DNA of 64,000 nt from assembly GCA_023457355.1 (NCBI GenBank), contig JAEWLW010000072.1, positions 20,226 through 84,225 on the forward strand, in the 5' to 3' direction. Below the pieces are notes generated by a model that was not told where the DNA came from, made no database searches, and was given only the letters and a program-made list of their open reading frames with translations. The stretch's first letter is position 1, and each line of letters begins with the position of its first letter. Shown here piece after piece: positions 7,204 to 14,944 of the stretch. A program made the position numbers and the translations under genes. This stretch comes from Bacillota bacterium. GTDB lineage: Bacteria; Bacillota; Clostridia; Oscillospirales; Ruminococcaceae.

Positions 7204-9075
7204 TCACCCGCCAAGCGCTAATGTCATCGCCTGACCAAATTCCAAATCGGCGCGCGAAAAGAGGATAAGCACCTGTTCCAGCAGCAACGGCGGCACACGC
7301 AGAAGCTCTTCGCTGAGGTTATCAATCAGCCTGTGGCGTGAAAATTCGCCGAGCGAGCGTAAATATTGCTGCACCTGGGAAAAATCATCACCCTGTTTTA
7401 AGGCTGGAGCGGGCACATGCTCAATGCCGGGAATAATATTTTCAGGCTGAAACCGCGCGCGGTCCAACTCGATTTGCACATCATCGGGCAGCCTTTCTAA
7501 CGTCAGCAACCCGATGCGCTGAATTTTAAACTGCTCCGCCGGCCAGATGGCGGTTGGATCAAACGGGTCAAAGGGCAGCGCGGCAAACTGATCGGGCTCA
7601 ATGACCTGGATGCTCAACTCATACTGCGGGCGCTCCCCCGCCTGAAGGCTCTGGGCGAGGTCGCGCGCCACGGCGTCGGGGTCGGAACCCGCCAGCTCCT
7701 CCGCCTCAAAGCGTGTAAGGGTTTGCGGGCGCTGGCGCGAAAGCCAGCGCGGGCGCACCGCCCGGCGCTCGCCTCTGGCGTTAATCCACAGACAGGGCAG
7801 CCCGTAACCGTCTATCGTGCGATAGCTGCCGATGGTGCCCAGGTCGGAGTAAAGCCACATAGCCGCGTGCAACGCCTCGGGATGCGTTACAAGAAACTCC
7901 CAGAAGGCCGCGCGGGTGCGCAAACCTGTTTTGGGGTTGGCGCGCGATGCGGCGCAGCACTCATCCAGCGCTTTTTCGGTGGCTGCCACCGAAACGGGCA
8001 GATGCATGCCGAACAGGTCATACTCGCCCTCTCTGCAAAAGAACTTGACCGTGAAGCTGCGGCGGCATCTTGTGGCATCAGCACCGCCCACAGGTATATC
8101 GGCAGCAAAGCGCACCAGTGTTTGAACCGCCTCGCCCGGTGTTTGTAAAAAAGACGCCAGCGTGTATTTGCCCATGCGCTCATACGGACGAAAAACGCCA
8201 TAGGCCCCGGTTCCTTTTTCAAATTCGGTGTGTGCAATGCAACCGGTCTCTTCTGTTTTAACCGGTTCAAAAGCGCGCTCTTTTCTTATGGAAACCGGCG
8301 GGGCCGGTGCCTGCTCCGGCATGACCTGGGGCAAGCGTGGCGGGACTGCCGCAGGCGGTGCGGCAAAATTTTGCGGCATTGAGTTGATTTCTTGGTCGCT
8401 TTTTAACGGCTCCCCGGCCATTTCAGGACGTTTATCGGCAACCGCTATGAATGGTGCCGCATTTTGCGCGGTGTTTTCAATTTGCTGCTGGGGTGGTACC
8501 TGTGGCGGCTGCTGCCCATTGTTTGCGGACGGCGCCTCAGCAACGGTGCCTCGCATCTCTGAAAGCTGCGGCATATCGGGCAACGGCGGCGCGAGGACAG
8601 CCGGCGGTGCGGGTGCAGCCGGCGGTGATATTTCGAGCATCTGGGGTAACGTTTCCTGAACCGGTGCCTGCCGGATAGGAATGGTCTGTTCTTCAATTGG
8701 CGCAAGGGTATTCAACCTGGGTGTCAGGGTTGGAAGCATGATTGGGGGCGTATCAACCACAACCCGCTCTCGGCGAACTTCGGGTTGCACCGCTATTTTC
8801 TTGTTTTCAAACACCGCCTGCGCAGCCGGCGGCTTAAGCTCGGCTTTTTGCTGCACCGGCCGCATCTGGTTTTCCGCTTTGGGTTGCACCACGGTTTGAC
8901 TGGCCGATGTAACGGCCTGCACCGGCCTGCTTCTTTCAGACGACTCCAGGTTCTGGGCCAGTGTCGGCTTGCCCGGCGGTGTTGCCCGCTGATAACGCAG
9001 CAGCTCTGCACGGTATCGTTCCATCATCGCTTCAAGCGATGCATGATCAAATTCATTTGCAGTTGGTCTTTGCAC
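7204..9075 (-). CDS. Catalase-fold pseudoenzyme with long disordered Pro/Gln-rich N-terminus
   Basis: A 623-residue protein. Residues 1 to about 275 are low-complexity (Pro, Gln, Ala). From 280 to about 585 it can be aligned almost without gaps to heme catalases: EKGTGAYGVF with the catalase KGAGAFGYF block, VRFAADIPVGGAD with VRFSTVAGESGSAD, FTVKFF with FAVKFY, SDLGTIGSYRTIDGYG with SDRGIPDGYRHMNGYG, and PFDPFDPTAIWP with PFNPFDLTKVWP. Every residue needed for catalysis is changed: the distal His is F285, the distal Asn region GNNTP is GMHLP (356-360), and the proximal heme-ligand Tyr is Q567, with its RLF partner Arg also lost. It should neither bind heme nor degrade peroxide. There is no signal peptide. 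The start is GTG with GGAGG about 11 nt upstream. It precedes the deacetylase in one operon. Role unknown. Confidence 0.85.
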   Translation of the reverse strand: MQRPTANEFDHASLEAMMERYRAELLRYQRATPPGKPTLAQNLESSERSRPVQAVTSASQTVVQPKAENQMRPVQQKAELKPPAAQAVFENKKIAVQPEVRRERVVVDTPPIMLPTLTPRLNTLAPIEEQTIPIRQAPVQETLPQMLEISPPAAPAPPAVLAPPLPDMPQLSEMRGTVAEAPSANNGQQPPQVPPQQQIENTAQNAAPFIAVADKRPEMAGEPLKSDQEINSMPQNFAAPPAAVPPRLPQVMPEQAPAPPVSIRKERAFEPVKTEETGCIAHTEFEKGTGAYGVFRPYERMGKYTLASFLQTPGEAVQTLVRFAADIPVGGADATRCRRSFTVKFFCREGEYDLFGMHLPVSVAATEKALDECCAASRANPKTGLRTRAAFWEFLVTHPEALHAAMWLYSDLGTIGSYRTIDGYGLPCLWINARGERRAVRPRWLSRQRPQTLTRFEAEELAGSDPDAVARDLAQSLQAGERPQYELSIQVIEPDQFAALPFDPFDPTAIWPAEQFKIQRIGLLTLERLPDDVQIELDRARFQPENIIPGIEHVPAPALKQGDDFSQVQQYLRSLGEFSRHRLIDNLSEELLRVPPLLLEQVLILFSRADLEFGQAMTLALGG

Positions 9076-9331
9076 GACGCTTCAGCCTCCTTTTTTGTTC
9101 TCTCAAAAGTATATGTGCTGTCGCCGCGCAAATATTAACGCTAAATGGACATTTACTCGCCTTTTTGTCGGGGCCTTTGGCACACACTTTATACGAATAT
9201 CCAATTCGGACGCTGTCCTGACGCAGCATTTCTCCCGCCATTCGTCGTCATCGTCTTTGGCATTCTCGTCCCGCAATGACAAAACACCACACTAATCAAC
9301 GCACCGCTTTATCAGAGGTTCGTATGCTATG
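9076..9331. other. Intergenic stretch upstream of the catalase-like gene
   Basis: About 255 bp between the GTG of the catalase-like gene and a MITE-like element. It must hold that gene's promoter, but I see no clear -35/-10 pair and no credible gene. Confidence 0.4.
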
Positions 9332-9448
9332 TTATAGTCAAACCAATAGAAAAGTGAGACGGCGTTATTTTGTGACTGGCAGGGCGTCAACGCAGTCAGG
9401 CGCAACAGACCGCCAAGACGGCTCGGTTTTCATTTGATTTGACTATAA
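9332..9448. repeat. MITE-like element with about 22-bp terminal inverted repeats
   Basis: The left end reads TTATAGTCAAACCAATAGAA and the right end, read in reverse complement, TTATAGTCAAATCAAATGAA: imperfect inverted repeats of about 22 bp enclosing about 75 bp with no ORF. This is the structure of a non-autonomous miniature transposable element. Only one copy is seen in the window. Confidence 0.6.
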
Positions 9449-9490
9449 TAATAGGTGGCCGGAATTCGGCCCCCGGGCTGCCCAAGCAAA

Positions 9491-9512
9491 AAGGGCCGCA
9501 GTTGCGGCCCTT
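9491..9512. repeat. 22-nt hairpin, left direct copy flanking element A1
   Basis: A palindrome AAGGGCCGCA/TGCGGCCCTT that occurs again, identical, at 9718-9739. The two copies bracket element A1. Confidence 0.8.
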
Positions 9513-9517
9513 TTTGC

Positions 9518-9716
9518 TTGTCAAAAAAGTCTTCGTACGGCTCAGCCTTTTTATGCCAAGCTTCGCAAAACGGGCAATTTTGCCCGTTTTATCGCCTGCG
9601 GGCGAGCAATCCGGCGCATTAATATGCGCCTCAACGCGAAAGTGGGAGCTCGCCGCCCCCCTTTCACACTTTGCCCCCGATGCTCAGCTTTACGAAATCC
9701 ACTTCTTTGACAGTCT
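9518..9716. repeat. Dispersed intergenic element, family A, copy 1
   Basis: It starts TTGTCAAAAAAGTCTT and ends TTTACGAAATCCACTTCTTTG followed by ACAGTCT. The same blocks in the same order are found at 24152-24385: GGGCAATTTTGC, CCGGCGCA, GCCTCAACGC, TTTCACACT, GCTTTACGAAATCCA. This copy has about 30 bp near the left end that copy 2 lacks. The ends (TTGTCAAA and, inverted, GACTGTCAAAG) form a short terminal inverted repeat. No ORF of its own. Confidence 0.75.
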
Positions 9717-9717
9717 C

Positions 9718-9739
9718 AAGGGCCGCAGTTGCGGCCCTT
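9718..9739 (-). terminator. 22-nt hairpin, right direct copy flanking A1; terminator of the M23 gene
   Basis: Identical to 9491-9512. It lies 15 nt after the stop codon of the M23 peptidase gene (minus strand). The 10-bp GC-rich stem is a good terminator stem; on the minus strand it is followed by a weak U-tract. Confidence 0.6.
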
Positions 9740-9754
9740 TTTCACAGTTTTATT

Positions 9755-10519
9755 TTACTTTTTGCTCATCAGGGACATGGGGTCAATAAACTTGCCGTTC
9801 TGTTTGCACTCAAAATGCAGATGCGATGGCATCAGACTTTCAGCAGGGATATAACCGATCAGCCCGACCACCTGCCCCAGCTTAACCGAATCGCCTTCCT
9901 TAACGGATGGTTGCTTGGCCAGGCCGCAGTAAGTTGAAACCACACCGTCTGAATGGGTGATTTCGATCACATAACCCCAAAGCGCATCGGAGCGCAAGGC
10001 CGTCACTTTTCCCTTGGCCGCCGCTTTTACGGCAGCGCCCTGCTCGCCCGCAATATCGATGCCGTTATGCGTGCGCCAGTCACCCAACGTTTCGCTTTTA
10101 ACCAATGCGCCGTTGGAGTAAGGCGTAAATATTTCGCCCTCAATCGGCATGGTCAAGGACAATTTGGCTGATGACGCCGGCACGCCGGACTGTTCTGAGC
10201 CGGTGGAACGCTCGGCCGGCTGACTCGATGAGGATTGCGCCTTTGAGGAAGAGGAGGACGGCTGAGAGGATTCTACTTTGACGCCGTCTTGCTTTCCTGC
10301 CGCCTCCTCTAGCTGAGGGAAGTTCCATTCATCCGCTGCCGAATACTCTCGCGTTATCGTACTGGACTGTACCGGGGGTTGAACGGTCGCATCACCTGTG
10401 CCTGTTTCCATCGCGAGATAAGCTGCGGTTCCCGCACCCGCGAGACAGAAAGCCAGCACAACATAAAAGCCTTTACCACTTAAAAATCCTGTAAATTTAT
10501 TTTCGGAACGATCAGACAT
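9755..10519 (-). CDS. Membrane-anchored M23 peptidase, SpoIIQ-like
   Basis: A 254-residue protein with a short cytosolic N-terminus, one membrane helix (about 15-35), a Ser/Gln-rich linker and an M23 (LytM) domain. The zinc motifs are intact: HNGIDI (HxxxD) and SHLHFE (HxH). The approach TLGDWRTHNGIDI is what clostridial SpoIIQ proteins look like; SpoIIQ sits in the forespore membrane and forms the channel with SpoIIIAH. No spoIIIA genes are nearby, so the SpoIIQ assignment is inferred and a generic cell-wall endopeptidase remains possible. ATG 10519 is chosen because GCGGAGGTG lies 6 nt before it; an ATG 18 nt upstream would put this site inside the gene. Confidence 0.8.
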   Translation of the reverse strand: MSDRSENKFTGFLSGKGFYVVLAFCLAGAGTAAYLAMETGTGDATVQPPVQSSTITREYSAADEWNFPQLEEAAGKQDGVKVESSQPSSSSSKAQSSSSQPAERSTGSEQSGVPASSAKLSLTMPIEGEIFTPYSNGALVKSETLGDWRTHNGIDIAGEQGAAVKAAAKGKVTALRSDALWGYVIEITHSDGVVSTYCGLAKQPSVKEGDSVKLGQVVGLIGYIPAESLMPSHLHFECKQNGKFIDPMSLMSKK

Positions 10520-10689
10520 CTTTTGCACCTCCGCCATTATTTTGAGCGGAACAGGTGCCGGTTATGCCTTGCTTTTATAAAAAAGAGAATAATCGTTACA
10601 TTTCTTTAGCATTACGGCTAGTTTGATTTTCATAATTCGCCTCAAAACGCTAAAACCGCTGGGATCATACGGCGTTATCAGGGCAAATA

Positions 10690-10965
10690 AAGCGTGTAAT
10701 CAGGCTGTTCACGTCCCATATCTTGCCCCCGCAAAAAGAGCAGCAACGACACGATGTCATCCCTGCCCTCCAAAAATGCGATATTGCGCTATGGCCCTAC
10801 GCGTTGCCGTCATAAAACAACACCCCACAATGCCGTTTCCTTTCCCGTATAAAACCCCGTCTTAGACAGGTGGGTGAGCGCCCACAGACATCGCGCTCCC
10901 TTCTTCCGCACATCCCCGCAAGGGGGATGGCGGGAGGTCTGCACTAGTCTGCCGGAGACACTTAA
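10690..10965 (-). ncRNA. Candidate structured RNA (possibly 6S-like)
   Basis: Inside a 540-bp gene-free region (10520-11057). Read on the minus strand it can fold into stacked stems: AGAC/GTCT, CTCCC/GGGAG and CATCCCC/GGGGATG nested over 10885-10950, then GTGGG/CCCAC at about 10871-10887, followed by a GC-rich tail to about 10780. The segment GGGCGCTCACCCACCTG has the flavour of 6S RNA. No ORF explains it. Family and ends are uncertain. Confidence 0.25.
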
Positions 10966-11057
10966 TGCCCCAAATTTATGCTTGTCGGATTATAAATGGA
11001 AAAGGATGTCGCACATCGCAGGGTATCGTAATGTTATCTTATGACCGTAAACCGCAA

Positions 11058-11408
11058 TTATTCTTCATCAATAAAATCGTAATCTTCGCCCAGGCGCTCC
11101 ATAAACATAGCGGAAATACGGTTAAACTCCGCCTCGTCCTCAATGGCCTCTAAAAATTCTTCAACGCCTTCAGCGACAACTTTGAGAACTACCAGTTCGC
11201 CCGGGTCGGACAGCAGCTCATCGGGATCTTCAATCACGGGAACAAGGGCAAGATACTGGACGCCGTCATCCTCCATCATATCCACCACTTCAAACTCATG
11301 CTCAACGCCATCCTCATCCACAAGGGTGATGACGCCTTCGCCCGAATCGCCGCAGCCGCAAGCGCAATCTTCTTCATGGTCGTGACCACAGTTGCAATGC
11401 TCGCTCAT
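11058..11408 (-). CDS. DUF1292 family protein with His/Cys-rich N-terminus
   Basis: A 116-residue, very acidic cytosolic protein. The core ITLVDEDGVEHEFEVVDMMEDDGVQYLALVPV is the DUF1292 (YrzB-like) pattern; members are small proteins of unknown function common in Firmicutes, often near yrrK/yqgF. Here the N-terminus CNCGHDHEEDCACGCGDSG adds a possible metal-binding site. A further acidic helical tail follows. It stands alone between intergenic regions and is divergent from the orphan peptide unit at 11524-11861. Confidence 0.8.
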   Translation of the reverse strand: MSEHCNCGHDHEEDCACGCGDSGEGVITLVDEDGVEHEFEVVDMMEDDGVQYLALVPVIEDPDELLSDPGELVVLKVVAEGVEEFLEAIEDEAEFNRISAMFMERLGEDYDFIDEE

Positions 11409-11523
11409 AATCTATTTAACTCCTCTCATTTTCTAGGTATAGTTTACGCTATACGCTAACGAAAGTCAAGAGCTATGGGTTTTGGGCATTTTATGTAAAA
11501 ATAATTTATTTTGTTGAATATAG

Positions 11524-11552
11524 TTGACTCTTTTGACTTGTTGTGTTATATT
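11524..11552 (+). promoter_or_regulatory. Sigma-A type promoter of the orphan peptide unit
   Basis: TTGACT (11524-11529), a 17-bp spacer and TATATT (11547-11552), in an AT-rich context. It is one of the best promoters in the window. Confidence 0.7.
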
Positions 11553-11608
11553 AAAGATACAGAAAAGCTAAACGATGAAAGGAAATATTATTGAAGGAGG
11601 TGAGTCCA

Positions 11609-11662
11609 ATGTGCACCGAAGAACCGTTTTCCCTTATTCAGGTTGGTGCCGTCGGTTATTAA
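11609..11662 (+). CDS. Orphan 17-residue peptide
   Basis: The short ORF encodes MCTEEPFSLIQVGAVGY. It is supported by a near-perfect ribosome binding site (GAAGGAGGTGA, ending about 6 nt before the ATG), the promoter at 11524-11552 and a terminator at 11827-11861; nothing else of size is encoded in this roughly 300-nt transcription unit. The peptide is uncharged at its C-terminal half, has one Cys and no signal sequence. It could be a microprotein, a precursor peptide, or the translated part of a dual-function small RNA. Nothing known is recognised. Confidence 0.45.
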   Translation: MCTEEPFSLIQVGAVGY

Positions 11663-11826
11663 TTCGGGTCTGTAAAACGATTATTCGCTTTTGAAATCTC
11701 CTTTTACGCCAACAAACTATTTGTCATAACTTAACCCGATGGCATCGCCTGATACCACCGCAGTTTATATAGATTATTAAGAGAGTGAGGACAATTTAAA
11801 AACTGATGTTGGATAAACCAATGCGC

Positions 11827-11861
11827 TAAGCGCCGTCTCCTGAAAAAGGAAACGGCGCTTA
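11827..11861. terminator. Bidirectional terminator between the peptide unit and nrdG
   Basis: A 10-bp perfect stem TAAGCGCCGT/ACGGCGCTTA around a 15-nt loop. It can end both the orphan peptide transcript (plus) and the nrd operon (minus, 20 nt after the nrdG stop). Confidence 0.7.
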
Positions 11862-11881
11862 AATTGTTCTGGATCATCCCT

Positions 11882-12406
11882 TTATAAGTCGGAACATACT
11901 GCCAATCCGCATTGGAGCGACTGGGCAGGATCTATTAACCGCTGGTTTCGGCTGCCGCGAAACCGCAGCGATAAATCGCGCTGCGCCTGCACAAAGCGGC
12001 CATCCACCAGCAGGCAGCAAAGCGAGAGCAGTTCAATAACGGCCGGCTCTTTTTTACCTTTTTCCAAAAGCTCTTCAAATGTATAGCCAGAAAACGCAAC
12101 CACATCCTTGCCCCGTCCCCGCACGGCCCGCGCCAAAGGCAATAACCCCGCCGCCTGCTCAAACGGCTCCCCGCCGGAAAGGGTAATGCCGCGCAACAGC
12201 GGGTCGGCGTCGAAGGCGTCAATAATTTTTTGCAGCGCACAGGTATACCCGCCCAGCGGGTCATGTGTATCGGGGTTATGGCAACCCGTGCAGTGATGCG
12301 GGCACCCCTGCACGAAGACGGTCAGTCGTATGCCCGGCCCGTCGACAATAGACTCGCGGACAACGCCCGCGAGTCTGATGCTGCCGGTTAATTCATTTGC
12401 GCTCAC
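11882..12406 (-). CDS. nrdG: Anaerobic ribonucleotide reductase activating protein (radical SAM)
   Basis: A 174-residue radical SAM protein that uses a [4Fe-4S] cluster and SAM to generate the glycyl radical on the class III reductase. The cluster motif is CPHHCTGC (CxxxCxxC), followed by TLSGGEPFEQ, the SAM-binding GGE motif. The length is typical. The start is GTG, overlapping the stop codon of the glycyl-radical domain gene by 4 nt (GTGA), so it is translationally coupled to its own substrate domain. Confidence 0.95.
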   Translation of the reverse strand: MSANELTGSIRLAGVVRESIVDGPGIRLTVFVQGCPHHCTGCHNPDTHDPLGGYTCALQKIIDAFDADPLLRGITLSGGEPFEQAAGLLPLARAVRGRGKDVVAFSGYTFEELLEKGKKEPAVIELLSLCCLLVDGRFVQAQRDLSLRFRGSRNQRLIDPAQSLQCGLAVCSDL

Positions 12407-12576
12407 AGGCGCTCCATTCCGCCGGAAAGGCTATGCTTTACACGGTCATTGACCTCGGCGTGCTTGGCGTTATTAAAGCGGTCCAGCGTGCCGACCAGAT
12501 AACCCGTTATCCTGCGGATGCGCTCAAACCCAACGCCTGCGCCCACCATTTCAACCGCTGTTGTATTATTTTTCAT
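12403..12576 (-). CDS. Separate glycyl-radical domain of class III ribonucleotide reductase
   Basis: A 57-residue protein consisting almost only of the C-terminal glycyl-radical loop of NrdD: FERIRRITGYLVGTLDRFNN continued by AKHAEVNDRVKH. In full-length reductases such as E. coli NrdD the matching segment (RxxGYL...FNAGK...RVKH) is at the end of the same chain and its Gly carries the radical. The gene has its own excellent AAGGAGGAG site 6 nt before the ATG, overlaps the nrdD end by 11 nt and the nrdG start by 4 nt. Arrangement and spacing show a genuine gene rather than a sequencing error. It must associate with NrdD for catalysis. Confidence 0.85.
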   Translation of the reverse strand: MKNNTTAVEMVGAGVGFERIRRITGYLVGTLDRFNNAKHAEVNDRVKHSLSGGMERL

Positions 12577-14908
12577 TTGTTTCTCCTCCTTGATCAGTGA
12601 TGCTGTTGGGAACCCGGTCGGCCTCTTCTGCAAGGTCGCCGCAGCAGCCTAACGTTGTGGAATTCAAGTGTTTATATACCCCAAGCTTCTTAAGCTTTTC
12701 TACCGGAATAGCTTCGCCTTCATGCCGTCCGCAGCGCGGGCAAACCTCATCGATGATGCCGGTATAGCCGCACACCGGATCGCGGTCAACCGGATGGTTG
12801 ATGGAACCGTAGCCAACGCCGCATTCCTTCATATAACGGACAACCGCCTCAAATGCGTCCAGATTCTTTACCGGGTCGCCATCAAGCTCAATATAAGAGA
12901 TGTGCCCCGCGTTGGTCAGGCCGTGATAAGGCGCCTCAAGCCGGATTTTATCATAAGCCGAAATAGGAAAGCTGACCGGAATATGGAACGAGTTGGTGTA
13001 ATACTCTTTATCAGTAACGCCCGGAAGTACACCGTACTGCTTTTTATCCAGCCGCACAAACCGGCCGGAGAGGCCCTCGGCAGGGGTAGCGATAACGGTA
13101 TAGTTCATACCGGTCTTCTTGCTCTCCTCATCCATGCGCTTTCTCATGCAGCCGATAATCTCCAGGCCCAGATTCTGCGACGCCTGGGATTCGCCGTGGT
13201 GCTTGCCGGTCAGAGCCGTCAGGCACTCGGCCAAACCGATAAACCCGACGGTGAGCGTTCCGTGCTTAAGCACCTCGCCGACTGTGTCTTCGGTGCCAAG
13301 CTTATCGGAATCCAGCCAGATACCTTGCCCCATCAGGAACGGGTAGTTTTTGACCTTTTTACCGGCCTGAATATGGAAACGGTCGGTAAGCTGCTCAATA
13401 ACCAGATCCAGCTCGCGCTCCAACTGCTCAAAGAAAAAGTCCAGATTGTGATTGGCTTTGATAGCCAGCCGCGGCAAATTGATGGATGTAAAGCTTAAAT
13501 TGCCTCTTCCGGTAACAATCTCGCGGGTGGGGTCGTAAACGTTGCCCACAACGCGGGTGCGACAGCCCATGTAGGCAACCTCGGTCTCAGGGCGGCCGGG
13601 CTTGTAATATTTGAGATTGAAAGGCGCGTCAATGAACGAAAAGTTCGGGAAAAGCCGCTCGGCCGACACCTTGCACGCCAGTTTAAACAGATCATAGTTG
13701 GGATCGCCGGGGTTATAGTTAACGCCCTCTTTGACTTTAAAGATGTGAATCGGGAAAATAGCCGTCTCGCCGTTGCCCAGCCCCGCCTCGGTCGCCAGCA
13801 GCAGGTTGCGGGTGACGATGCGCCCTTCGGGTGAAATATCGGTGCCATAATTGAGCGAGGAGAACGGAATCTGGGCACCCGCGCGGGAGTGCATGGTGTT
13901 CAGGTTATGCACCAGTGCCTCCATGGCCTGATAGGTGCTCCGTTCTATTTCCTGGTCCGCAAACCTGCGGGCAAATTTGTGGGCCTTCTCATAAGTCTCA
14001 TTGCCCAGCGCAGGCGCCAAAAACTTCTTTTCAGCCTCGGCATAGCCATTATTGGCATCCACGGCCGGCCACAGGCCGGTTTTCTCCTCCACCTTGGCAA
14101 GCGTGTCGCGAACCAGTTTATCGGCATCGGCAATATCCGCCATCTCAAGCGCCTTGATCATATTGTTGCGGTACAGAGTGCGATAGCTTTTCGCCACGCC
14201 CCTGGCCATATCATAATCGAAGTTTGGCACGCTCTGGCCGCCATGCTGGTCGTTCTGGTTGGACTGAATCGCAATGCAGGCCAGCGCCGAATAGCTCTGA
14301 ATGGAATTGGGCTCACGTAAAAATCCGTGCCCGGTTGAAAAGCCGCCGTCGAACAGCTTGGTTAAATCAATCTGGCAGCAGGTGGTGGTCAGCGCCAGAA
14401 AATCCAGGTCATGAATATGTATATCGCCCGCAATATGCGCCTTGGAGTGTTCGGGCTTTAAGATGAACATCTCATAAAACTGCTTGGCGCCCTCCGAACC
14501 ATATTTGAGCATGGTGCCCATGGCCGTATCGCCGTCGATGTTCGCATTTTCGCGCTTGATGTCGTTTTCTTTCGCATCGCGGAAGGTCAGCCCTTCATAA
14601 ATCTTCATCAGGCGGGTGTTCATCTCTCTCACGCGGGTACGCGCCGAACGATAGAGAATGAACTCCTTGGCAGTGCGTGCATGGCCGTTTTCGATAAGCG
14701 TGTGCTCGACGGCGTCCTGAATTTCTTCGACGGTGGGTGTCTGGCTACCCTTGGTTTCCAGATAATCCACCACCTGATTGGCCAGTGCCTGCGCCGTATC
14801 GCGGTCATTGCCGCCCAGTGCCTGCGCAGCCTTATAGATCGCCTGCGTAATCTTATCCAGCTCAAAGGGTACCATGCGGCCGTCCCGCTTCACAATAGAA
14901 GTAATCAT
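12566..14908 (-). CDS. nrdD: Anaerobic (class III) ribonucleoside-triphosphate reductase, large part
   Basis: A 780-residue catalytic chain that reduces ribonucleotides to deoxyribonucleotides without oxygen. An ATP-cone regulatory domain occupies residues 1-95 (ITSIVKRDGRMVPFELDKI). The ten-stranded barrel follows, with FSTGHGFLREPNSIQSYSAL and the barrel motif HNLNTMHSRAGAQIPFSSLN. Near the C-terminus are the zinc-ribbon cysteines VCGYTG...VCPRCGRHEG. The chain then ends with a segment of about 45 residues (KKLGVYKHLNSTTLGCCGD) and has no RxxGY motif: the glycyl radical is encoded by the next, overlapping gene. It is transcribed from a promoter overlapped by two NrdR boxes. Confidence 0.95.
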   Translation of the reverse strand: MITSIVKRDGRMVPFELDKITQAIYKAAQALGGNDRDTAQALANQVVDYLETKGSQTPTVEEIQDAVEHTLIENGHARTAKEFILYRSARTRVREMNTRLMKIYEGLTFRDAKENDIKRENANIDGDTAMGTMLKYGSEGAKQFYEMFILKPEHSKAHIAGDIHIHDLDFLALTTTCCQIDLTKLFDGGFSTGHGFLREPNSIQSYSALACIAIQSNQNDQHGGQSVPNFDYDMARGVAKSYRTLYRNNMIKALEMADIADADKLVRDTLAKVEEKTGLWPAVDANNGYAEAEKKFLAPALGNETYEKAHKFARRFADQEIERSTYQAMEALVHNLNTMHSRAGAQIPFSSLNYGTDISPEGRIVTRNLLLATEAGLGNGETAIFPIHIFKVKEGVNYNPGDPNYDLFKLACKVSAERLFPNFSFIDAPFNLKYYKPGRPETEVAYMGCRTRVVGNVYDPTREIVTGRGNLSFTSINLPRLAIKANHNLDFFFEQLERELDLVIEQLTDRFHIQAGKKVKNYPFLMGQGIWLDSDKLGTEDTVGEVLKHGTLTVGFIGLAECLTALTGKHHGESQASQNLGLEIIGCMRKRMDEESKKTGMNYTVIATPAEGLSGRFVRLDKKQYGVLPGVTDKEYYTNSFHIPVSFPISAYDKIRLEAPYHGLTNAGHISYIELDGDPVKNLDAFEAVVRYMKECGVGYGSINHPVDRDPVCGYTGIIDEVCPRCGRHEGEAIPVEKLKKLGVYKHLNSTTLGCCGDLAEEADRVPNSITDQGGETNEK

Positions 14909-14918
14909 TGGAGCTCCT

Positions 14919-14934
14919 CCACAATATATTGTTT
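14919..14934 (-). promoter_or_regulatory. NrdR box 1
   Basis: CCACAATATATTGTTT matches the palindromic NrdR consensus (ACAcwATATATwGTGT type). It lies just downstream of the -10 element of the nrdD promoter. Confidence 0.7.
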
Positions 14935-14944
14935 TGACTATCTG

